DNA of 64,000 bases. It comes from Limnobaculum allomyrinae. Its GTDB lineage: Bacteria; Pseudomonadota; Gammaproteobacteria; Enterobacterales; Enterobacteriaceae. The notes under the pieces are model-generated. The model saw nothing but the letters and a program-made list of their open reading frames with translations, did no database searches and was not told the DNA's origin. Every line of letters begins with the position of its first letter. Within the stretch, counting starts at the first letter, position 1. The translations under genes and the position numbers were made by a program. Positions 53,128 to 61,700 of this stretch are shown here, one piece after another. The stretch is taken from the NCBI RefSeq assembly GCF_016649425.1, contig NZ_JADRCR010000005.1, positions 1 through 64,000 on the forward strand, given 5' to 3'.

Positions 53128-55296
53128 GTGAAAAAGCTATTTTTAGCAGCATGCCTTACCGGATTATTGTGTCAGCCGGCGCAGGCATCTTTTGATGGTG
53201 ATGGATGTGATTTCTGGTTAGCGCCGTGCTCTCTTCCTCTGGGCAGTTATCCATTTTTATGGGTAAGTAACGATACCCGTGCAAATTTGCTACTGCTGGA
53301 ATCCGATAAGCACCAGTTTGCTTCGCTGTATGCTCCCCTGGCAACTGAGCCGGCTCGTAGCCGTGAGTTACCTTTTAATATTCCTCGTGTTGTGCCTCCG
53401 TCCGGTAGCAATGAGTATGGTTTTGCTATCACCGAAGTTGATATACCAGCGATTAAACAGTTAGCGGAACAACTTGGGGTTGATATTAGCTCTCTGGATT
53501 TGTCGGATAAGATGCTGCTGGGTGGTCGTGGCCGAATGGTGTCTAACACTCCGGCAGCGTTAGCTCAATTTTTCCAGCTACTGATCGATGATAAACAACT
53601 GACGCCGGAACAGCGTAAAGATTTGGCCCATCAGCGAATGAATATCCTGATTAATCCCGAGCTGGCGGATGTTTCAACCGCTACTTTCCCTGAAAAATCA
53701 CATGCTGCCGACTTACATAATTACTTATTCAGCGCCGCCTATTTTTACAATGGTAACTTTAGTGAGGCCAGTACGGGCTTTCAGAGTCTGCTAAAGGCGA
53801 ATCAGCCTTGGGTGGCAGAAACCGCCACTTATATGCTGTTTCGTGTGGCGTTAAATCAGGCCGTTGAACATGCCTTAGATGAATATGAAATGTTTGACGT
53901 AACCAAAAGCGATAAAAACCTGACTTCGTTGGCCGCTCAAAAAGCCAAGGATTATCTTGCTGCTTATCCGAACGGGCGCTATGTGTCATCGACTCAGGAT
54001 CTGTACCGTCGTATTTACTGGTTTGCTTCTGACTGGGATGCACTGGCTAAAAGCTCAGAGCAAGCTCTGGGGCGGGCAGCAAATATGGAAGCCTTGCAAT
54101 CTTTAGTTAATGAAGTTGATACCAAATTATTGAGCAGTTATGCATGGCAAGATATCGATAATCAATTTGTTTCGGCGCCAGAAACGCCGATGTTAACCCT
54201 GACTCAAACATTGCGCCGTTTGCGAGAGGGCTATCAGTCTCGTCCGAATGCCGTTCTGGTAACTGAAGCAGAAATTAACAGTTATAAGCCGATGTTTGAA
54301 AAGGCCGGTATGACCTCAGCATGGAACTATCTGCATAATGCATGGCTGTTTTATCTGCCAAAAGATTACGCCAAAGTTGAGTCTGCTATTCCCGCGGCCA
54401 CAACACAGGCATTGACGGATACGGTTGATTTTAGTCTTCAGGTTCTTTTGGGGCAGGCGTTACAGGCTCAGAAAAAGTGGCCTCAGGCCGAAACTCACTG
54501 GCGTCATTTACTGACCTTAAAAACCACCGCGATTCAGCAGCAATTTCTACAATTGATGCTGACGAATTCACTGGCCTATCAGGGAAAACCTGAGCTGGTG
54601 TTTGTTGCGGACAGTCCGGTGACTTCGCTTCGTTTCCGTTCTTTAGTACTAAAAGATGTCGCGAATGCTGCATTATTGCGTCAGCAAGTGGCTTCTGGCG
54701 TAAATAATGAAGAACGTATTATTGCACTGCATACGCTACTCACTCGTGATTTGATCACCGGGAATTATTCGGACTACCTGAAAGATCGCGCTTTAGGTAA
54801 AGATTCAGTATCACCGAAGTTTGATAAAGAGAAGCTGGGTGATGTGAATATCACGGTATTTGACTGGGACGGCAGCAATACGGAGAAAGGCTATCATTGT
54901 GCATCTCTGGATAAAACGGCTGAAGTCCTGGCAAGCCAGCCTAAAGATGGCCATGCGCTTAACTGTATGGGGGAATTTTTCCGCCTGACAGAAACCCGCG
55001 TTGATACCGGTGTGGAATATGGTTTGCAGTGGCAGTTAAACGATGCGCCAGCCATGTTTAAAGGTAAAGCGCAGAGCCGTTTAACGCGTTATCAGCAAGT
55101 GATTGCTAACTCTGCGGCAGAGCCGGAAGATAAAAGCTATGCCCTGTATCGCGCAATAATGTGTTATGCCCCTTCAGGTTATAACAGTTGCGATGGGCAG
55201 GAAATTGACAGCAACGTGCGTAAATCCTGGTTCCAGCAGTTAAAACGTGACTACAAAGGATCGGAGTGGGCAGAGAAACTCCGTTATTACTGGTGA
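53128..55296 (+). CDS. Large exported protein of unknown function, helical-repeat type
   Basis: 722 residues from GTG 53128, with a signal peptide (MKKLFLAACLTGLLCQPAQA, cut before SFDGDGC). Two close cysteines (DGDGCDFWLAPC) follow the cleavage site but not as a lipobox. The middle has TPR-like helical pairs (YFYNGNFSEASTGFQSLLKA, YLAAYPNGRYVSSTQDLYRR, WPQAETHWRHLLTL). It is probably periplasmic. The stop overlaps the start of the next gene (GTGA), so the pair is translationally coupled. I do not recognise a named family. Confidence 0.8.
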   Translation: MKKLFLAACLTGLLCQPAQASFDGDGCDFWLAPCSLPLGSYPFLWVSNDTRANLLLLESDKHQFASLYAPLATEPARSRELPFNIPRVVPPSGSNEYGFAITEVDIPAIKQLAEQLGVDISSLDLSDKMLLGGRGRMVSNTPAALAQFFQLLIDDKQLTPEQRKDLAHQRMNILINPELADVSTATFPEKSHAADLHNYLFSAAYFYNGNFSEASTGFQSLLKANQPWVAETATYMLFRVALNQAVEHALDEYEMFDVTKSDKNLTSLAAQKAKDYLAAYPNGRYVSSTQDLYRRIYWFASDWDALAKSSEQALGRAANMEALQSLVNEVDTKLLSSYAWQDIDNQFVSAPETPMLTLTQTLRRLREGYQSRPNAVLVTEAEINSYKPMFEKAGMTSAWNYLHNAWLFYLPKDYAKVESAIPAATTQALTDTVDFSLQVLLGQALQAQKKWPQAETHWRHLLTLKTTAIQQQFLQLMLTNSLAYQGKPELVFVADSPVTSLRFRSLVLKDVANAALLRQQVASGVNNEERIIALHTLLTRDLITGNYSDYLKDRALGKDSVSPKFDKEKLGDVNITVFDWDGSNTEKGYHCASLDKTAEVLASQPKDGHALNCMGEFFRLTETRVDTGVEYGLQWQLNDAPAMFKGKAQSRLTRYQQVIANSAAEPEDKSYALYRAIMCYAPSGYNSCDGQEIDSNVRKSWFQQLKRDYKGSEWAEKLRYYW

Positions 55297-55997
55297 TCAA
55301 ACGCGTTCTGCTGGTATTTAGCCTGTTATTGAGCCCGGTTATTTGTGCGGCTCAAACAGGGGTTGATGCCAGTCAGTATCAGAAGTTTTGGCTGTGGGCT
55401 GGGGTTCGTCCTCAGCCCGTGCTACATCAAATGTCTGAGCTTTATCTCTATCAGGGGGAAATTGTCCGCCAACAGGGAAAAGCCCGACTGTGGAGTAAAG
55501 GGATCCCGGTAAGCCGACTAAAAGCGCCCAAACTCTGGTTATCCATACGGGTTACGACGCTGGATATTCCTGAACCAATGCTGGATGCCATGTTAACGCT
55601 ACGGGAAAAGTGGGTTGCGGCAGGTAATCAGCATGTTGGTATTCAAATCGATTTTGATGCTGCCAGCTACCAGCTTGATAAGTATGCAGAGTTTTTAAGC
55701 CGGGTACGCAACAAGTTACCTAAAGATTGCCCGTTAAGTGTTACCGGCCTGCTGGACTGGGCGAAAACCGGGAATGTGAATCAGCTTAATCAATTGCCGG
55801 TAGATGAGCTGGTGGTGCAAACCTATCAGGGGCGTAAGACGGTTACCAACTATGATGCCTATTTACCTGCACTGCTTGGTTTAACTATCCCTTTTCGTGT
55901 TGGTTTAGTTCAGCATGGCGAGTGGGATAAACAGTGGCAGCAGCGATTATCTCAATCCTCTTACTATGGTGGTGAGGTGGTTTTTTTGTTGAATTAA
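55293..55997 (+). CDS. DUF3142-like exported protein
   Basis: 234 residues from GTG 55293, with a signal peptide (MIKRVLLVFSLLLSPVICAA). The mature part begins GVDASQYQKFWLWAGVRPQP and contains VGIQIDFDAASYQLDKYAEF and LPVDELVVQTYQGRKTV. The pattern suggests a TIM-barrel glycoside-hydrolase-like fold, as in DUF3142 proteins (family call from recall). Asp/Glu residues in QIDFD could be catalytic. It is coupled to the 722-residue exported protein, so they probably act together in the periplasm. Confidence 0.75.
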   Translation: MIKRVLLVFSLLLSPVICAAQTGVDASQYQKFWLWAGVRPQPVLHQMSELYLYQGEIVRQQGKARLWSKGIPVSRLKAPKLWLSIRVTTLDIPEPMLDAMLTLREKWVAAGNQHVGIQIDFDAASYQLDKYAEFLSRVRNKLPKDCPLSVTGLLDWAKTGNVNQLNQLPVDELVVQTYQGRKTVTNYDAYLPALLGLTIPFRVGLVQHGEWDKQWQQRLSQSSYYGGEVVFLLN

Positions 55998-56116
55998 GTA
56001 TATTGGCCAGTAACACCTAAAATTTGTCCTGATGGAAACGTCATTGTATGGGTTTTTGCCCATCCGATATAAGCATATATTTGTTGGCATTGAATTGTTA
56101 CTCAACTTACAGGCTG

Positions 56117-56551
56117 ATGAATATGATAAATGCTAACACCCCTTTATTTGATACTGTTATTTACAAACAAGAGCTGGATATTTTTGGCTACGTTATTGAT
56201 AGACGTTTTTATGTCAATTTAAATAATGGCGTAATAGTCAGAATTGCTGATAAGAATGGTCATGATTTCGGCGTGCTAAAACTACGGCCCACAATGATGA
56301 GATTACTTACTTATCTGGTATTGAACGTTAATGCTAATAATAGCGTTGTCACACATGATGATATATTAACTAACGTATGGGAGAACTACGGTCTGGTAGC
56401 AACCAACCAGCGCATGGCATATGTAATCAATCAACTGAATACTAAACTGTCTGAGCTGGGTATATCTGAGCAGCTAATAAAAAATATACATGGTCAGGGG
56501 TATGGGTTGTCACATATTTATGTGTCCATTCTCTATGGGAAATCTGAGTAA
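56117..56551 (+). CDS. Small winged-helix (OmpR/CadC-type) DNA-binding protein 1
   Basis: 144 residues from ATG 56117; the frame opens at 56048, but the paralogue at 58082 aligns only from about LDIFGYVIDRRFYVNL. The C-terminal part is a winged helix (LRPTMMRLLTYLVLN, VVTHDDILTNVWENYG, QRMAYVINQLNTKL, IKNIHGQGYGL), the ToxR/CadC DNA-binding fold. It has no membrane helix or receiver domain. Signal and targets are unknown. It is convergent with the LysR gene, 12 bp apart. Confidence 0.75.
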   Translation: MNMINANTPLFDTVIYKQELDIFGYVIDRRFYVNLNNGVIVRIADKNGHDFGVLKLRPTMMRLLTYLVLNVNANNSVVTHDDILTNVWENYGLVATNQRMAYVINQLNTKLSELGISEQLIKNIHGQGYGLSHIYVSILYGKSE

Positions 56552-56563
56552 ATATCTTGAATT

Positions 56564-57493
56564 CTATTTAATATTATCCATTTTAATTTTCATTGCATCT
56601 ATCTCATTTTTCATTATCTTGTTGATGTAATTTATATCCTCTTTTTTAGTGCTATTTTTCGCAGAGCAAGAATACAGGGTCCTGATAATTAGATTAGGAT
56701 CCTTTATTTTAATTACTGTAAATCTGTTATCATTTTCTATTAGTAGTTGAAAATAACTCGGGCCAATAAGAATGATACTGTGATTATCTATCGTTTCTAA
56801 CAGATCAAACATCGAGTCACGCCTGAATAAAATATCAGGCTTAACGCCTAATTGTTCAAAAGCATAATCCTCTAATATCTTGTACCGGGTACAAGATATG
56901 AACTCTTCATTATCAAAGTTCCCTTCCTCAACAATTCGCTGATATCTTTTATGTTTTTTGCTTAATATCAAACAAAGTGATAGTGAGTAAGTGATCATAA
57001 CATCATGATGAATAAATGAATCATCCAGCGCATCTGGTGTAAGATAAATATCAGTTAATCCGTGACGAAGCTTTTTGACTTCTTCTTCATGATCTTGCAC
57101 TGAGCTAAAATTGAAAATATAGCCGGTTAATTTATTTGCTGCTCTGTTGTATGCCTGACTAAAAAAGAACTCATACTGTGGGCTCATCGATAATGTAAAT
57201 ACTTTATTGATATTACTGTCTTTTTTCCTATGAGGTTGGTACTCCAGTGCCTGATTAAATGTGGATTCTATATGGGAAAATTTTTTGTACAAATCAATAG
57301 ATAACGGGGTTAGTAAAAAACCGGTATGACTTCTGATAAACAGTGGGTTGACGAAATAATCACGCAACTTTTTTAAGATTAATCCGGCATTTTTTTCTGA
57401 TATATCAAGGCGTTTTGATGCTTTACTTATTGATTTCTCTTCATAAATAGCATTGAAAATCAAAATCCAATTCATATCGAAGTTATTCATCAT
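56564..57493 (-). CDS. LysR-family transcriptional regulator
   Basis: 309 residues. The N-terminal winged helix (about 8-66, WILIFNAIYEEKSISKASKR, then ILKKLRDYFVNPLFIRSHTG) is typical, followed by a divergent substrate-binding domain. The codons are AT-rich and Lys/Asn/Ile are abundant, unlike the flanking core genes, which suggests acquisition. It stands between two paralogous winged-helix genes ahead of the second autotransporter and may regulate it. Ligand unknown. Confidence 0.85.
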   Translation of the reverse strand: MMNNFDMNWILIFNAIYEEKSISKASKRLDISEKNAGLILKKLRDYFVNPLFIRSHTGFLLTPLSIDLYKKFSHIESTFNQALEYQPHRKKDSNINKVFTLSMSPQYEFFFSQAYNRAANKLTGYIFNFSSVQDHEEEVKKLRHGLTDIYLTPDALDDSFIHHDVMITYSLSLCLILSKKHKRYQRIVEEGNFDNEEFISCTRYKILEDYAFEQLGVKPDILFRRDSMFDLLETIDNHSIILIGPSYFQLLIENDNRFTVIKIKDPNLIIRTLYSCSAKNSTKKEDINYINKIMKNEIDAMKIKMDNIK

Positions 57494-58081
57494 AACGGAG
57501 AGCCCGTAATATTTCTCTATTATCCAAGTATAGTCCAGGCGATGAACTGAGTGTAGTAAAGTGAACTATAGCTACACATTGATAACTATAAAATTCCATT
57601 TATTTTTGTGGTGAGGATATAGCATTGTCATTTGCTATATTTACTCTATTTTTATGTACTTGGTATGGTGTCAGAAAAACGCTAATCAGTTAGGTCGTTT
57701 TCTGGTGTAACGCGTTAACCTATCTTTTTGTATTAAAATGATTTTTTCTTTCATCGCTATTGTTTTTGTATGTGGCAATCATTTTCTCTTGGTAATGTGC
57801 GGTTATTGGTTTTTTATTTCAATAATATTTGTTTTATGGTTTTTTAAACTTTACTTATTGAAAGTAACGCTATTGGAATAAAAAACTGAAAAAGGAGATT
57901 AATTGATTTTTTATATCATTAATTAGTTTTAAGTTAATTTATTGATTTGTTTTAATGACAATTTCCCCATCATTATTCGTATTTTTTGTGTATTGTAAAC
58001 CATAACCCAATGGCTAATAATGCAACATATTAATTTAAGGTGATTATATTAGCTTTTGAGCCTTTCTGGCTGGTAATTCTT
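57494..58081. other. AT-rich gap between LysR gene and second winged-helix gene
   Basis: About 590 bp, very AT-rich, likely containing the divergent promoters of the two regulators. No gene or clear operator was found. Confidence 0.45.
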
Positions 58082-58459
58082 ATGGACAGAGATTTGTTTG
58101 GTTTTCTTATCAATAGCGATATTCAGGTTGATATAGATAATCGAAGATTAACCAAAGTTTCATCAGAAGGGACTGATAATGTGATTAGCTTTGGTGCGAT
58201 CACACTTAAAGAGACGATGATGCGCTTATTAGTCTATTTGCTTACTCATGCAAATGATAAAGCGATCAGCAGGGATGAAATTTTAGTTAAAGTATGGGAT
58301 GAAAATAATTTAACGTCATCAAATCAACGCCTTTCTCAAATGATAGGTGAATTGCAATCTAAACTTTCGATAATCGGTGTACCAACGGACTTTATTACTA
58401 ATGTAAGAGGTATCGGGTATAAAATTAATGGTTATTATATTCGCCCTCTTTATTATTAA
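58082..58459 (+). CDS. Small winged-helix (OmpR/CadC-type) DNA-binding protein 2
   Basis: 125 residues from ATG 58082; an in-frame GTG at 58040 is an alternative. It is a paralogue of the protein at 56117 (FGFLINSDIQVDIDNRRL against FGYVIDRRFYVNLNNGVI). The same winged helix follows (LKETMMRLLVYLLTHAND, ISRDEILVKVWDENN, QRLSQMIGELQSKL, ITNVRGIGYKI). It has no membrane or sensor domain. It lies 270 bp before the second autotransporter and is a candidate regulator of it. Confidence 0.75.
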   Translation: MDRDLFGFLINSDIQVDIDNRRLTKVSSEGTDNVISFGAITLKETMMRLLVYLLTHANDKAISRDEILVKVWDENNLTSSNQRLSQMIGELQSKLSIIGVPTDFITNVRGIGYKINGYYIRPLYY

Positions 58460-58729
58460 TCTATGTGCTAATGGGAATTGTTTTTTAATGACTATTATTA
58501 TCAATCATTAAGTTACTACGCTATTGCTAATGGATAAGCAAATAGGAGGAGGGATTTCTTTAATTAATAGTATCAGCTCAGAAATATAATCTTTTTCTGA
58601 AAACAGCGTGAAATAGAAAGCTGTTCAGGCCTTCTATTGCCAAAAATTAACTTTTTAATATTTAAATATAGTACTTATTGGCATGAATAGGCTGCCGGTA
58701 GGTATATATGGCTATGCCGGAGAATTTAA
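58460..58729. promoter_or_regulatory. Leader of the second autotransporter
   Basis: 270 AT-rich bases between the winged-helix gene and the autotransporter start. A GGAG site lies 7 bases before the ATG at 58730. No terminator is obvious after the regulator. Confidence 0.45.
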
Positions 58730-61700
58730 ATGAACAAAATATATAACGTTATATGGAATAGTACGTTAGGAATGTGGACGGTTGCATCCGAACTGGCGCG
58801 GGGAAAAATTAAATCCAGCGCTAAATCCACAGATAAACCAATCCTCTCTTCATTAGGTCTGACCTTAATGATGGGCTTTGGTATAACCGGCAATGCATTT
58901 GCCGTTGATTTAGTGGATACCTGGACGACAAAAAATAACAACTATCAAGGTGCTTATGTCATTAAGAATGGCGATGTGGTTGATATAACAGGGCCGAGTA
59001 AATTTGCGGGAGGAGATAGTTCGGGTTATATCTCTTTGACTTTACAACAGGCCATTGATCAGGGATATGCCTCCGGGGATATGCTAACAGACCTGTTATA
59101 TGTGAATACCGGAAATAAGAGTACGGCGGTTACTGTTAACGATCCGGTTTTAGGGCCGGTATCTTTTAACGTTTATAATAATAGTAACTTTTCTCAGCGG
59201 GCAGCTGGTTCCGATGCGGCTGAAAAAGTGATGGTGTTAGATCCGAAGGGCGCTGATTTTTTCTATAACACTCGCTTTGTTACCGTAGATAAAACGGGCG
59301 GCATAGCTAATTTCTATAGTGATGCAGAGATTAAAGGATCCTTCAAAAGTACCCAGCTGGCTTATGCTGATGGTAGAGGAACCACGGAAAGTACCATCAA
59401 CTGGACATCCAGTAATAATATCGCCATGTACGCTGCGGCCAGTGCTTCAGCCGGTAGTACTATTCAAAACAAATCTGTTGATAGCTATGTTTATGCCGGT
59501 ACATTTACTGCCTATGACGGCAGTTCACATACCGTAACCAGTCTTCAGGAGCTAAAAGATTACAACAGTTGGCTAATTAGCGAACTGCAAAAAAACAACG
59601 GTCTGAAAACTGCTGATTATGAAGCGGAATTTAGTAAAGCCACTGTTAAATCCTCTCATGATTACTCTATTGATACCACTAAAGGTGGTCAAATTGACCC
59701 GACACCATATCTGGCAACTCCGGGTACGCGCGCGGTAATGTATGGTATTGGTAGATATGCCACCGTACGCCTGGCCGAAGGGGCAACTATTACAGGATAT
59801 GCTCCTGGCAGCGGGGTGATATTAACTAATGGTGGGGCATACGGTATTAATAATGGAACCATTGATGTTCTCGGTATCGCCATGTATTCCGTTCTTGGAG
59901 GGGTATCCATTAATAATGGTACCTTGATGGTCTGGAATCCTGATGCTGTAGGTGGTACTTCCGGTCGGGGTGTTGGTATACAAGGTGCTAATTCCGGAAC
60001 TTTACTGACCAACAATGGGACAATTAATATCCGTCCATGGAACAACGCCAGAAATACCCCCTTAGGAAATAACGTCGGTATCGAGCTGAGTGATGGTGCT
60101 GCGGCATTTAACTATGGTGTGATTAACCTGACTGCAACCCCGATTCAAAATGATTCTGTTTCCGCGACTATTGGTGTAAACGTGCTTGGTGGCGGGTCTA
60201 CTTTTACTAATGATGGCAAAATTACTATAGGGGTCGATCAGGCTGGTAATAATATCCATTCAGCTCCCGATTCCATTGCTATCAGGATGACTTCCAGTTC
60301 TGGCAGAGTAGAGAATGCCGGTGAAATTCTAATGTCTGAAAGCGTTCAGGGTGCATTTGGTTTTAGTGCCAAAGATGCTGGTGTTTTGAATGCGATAAAT
60401 AGCGGAACGATAAACATTAATGGTCAGGATGGTAGTGGCTCAGCTTCCGTTCAAAACGTAGGTATGTTTGCCAGTGCATCCAGCGGCCTGTCTAATACCG
60501 GTACCATAAATTTGAATGGTATTAATGGCGTAGGGATTAAAGCAGTAAAACAAGGGGCCATTACCTCTTCCGGTACTATTAACGTTAAGGGGGCGGATGC
60601 CAGTAGTGGTTTACGTAATTATGGCGGTTGGGCTGAAGGTGCCGGTAGTAAACTGAATATTTCCGGCGAGGTAAACCTGAGCGGTGACGGCGCTATTGGT
60701 TTGCACGCACGCGATGGTAGCCAAATTGATTTATCCGGCAATGGCGCAGTTAAATTTGTGAATGGAACCAATCAAATTGGTTTCTATATTTATGGTGCTA
60801 ATTCTGTCATCAATAACACCGGGAAAGGGGTTATGGATGTATCAACGGATAATTCAACCCTGTTCCGGGTAGCGGATGGTGCAAACTTCCTGGGCTCTGC
60901 CGATGCCAGTTCAGCGCTCACTGCATCGGGTAAAGAGTCTGTTGCCGTGGTTACTACGGGTAAATCTGCCGAATTTAAATCCGGGGGGATGACAATTAAC
61001 CTGACCGGTGAAGGTGCTACAGGCGTTTTAATTGAAGGTGGAGCTAAAGGCGATATCGCAAGCAACGCGTCCATTCAGTTAAATGAAGCCAGTGCGATCG
61101 CGGGTATTGCTGACGGTGATGGTCGTGACATCAATGGGGTGATTACTAATCCTAAAGATAGAACCACCAGCTTAAAAGCATCTGCTCAGTTAAATTCAGA
61201 TAAAGACAAAGTTACGGGATATATTGCCCGTAATGGTGCAACGCTGGATAACGCAGGAAATATTGCTTTTACCGGTAGAAATACCGTAGGTATTCAGGTT
61301 CAGGATGGCTCTGTTGGTGAAAATACCGGCAGTATTACGCTACAGGATGGTGGCGTAGGCCTGATTGCCAGCTCTGATAATCTGCAAACCACCATTAATA
61401 ACACCGGTAGCCTGATCCTTAAGGGGGGAACCAATGCCAACCGAACCAAAGGTATTCAGGCTTCGGGTGATGCGGTAACTGTCAATATGACAGCGGGCCT
61501 GATTAATATGGAAGGTCAGGGAGCGATTGGTGTTGAGGCTCTGGATGGAGGAACCGTTAATCTGGCAGGTACTGCGGTGCCAAAATTTGCCGATGAGTCT
61601 ACCGGGGTTACCGATCAAATTGCCTTTCGTGTTGTTGGCGAAGGCTCCTCGATTAATACCAATGTACCTGCCGGTACTTTGCTGGATGCCAGCGGTAAAG

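Noticed and set aside
58690-58725. Riboswitch-like hairpin in the leader of the second autotransporter
   Set aside because: CCGGTAG and CTATGCCGG can pair only partly; no known riboswitch core is visible.
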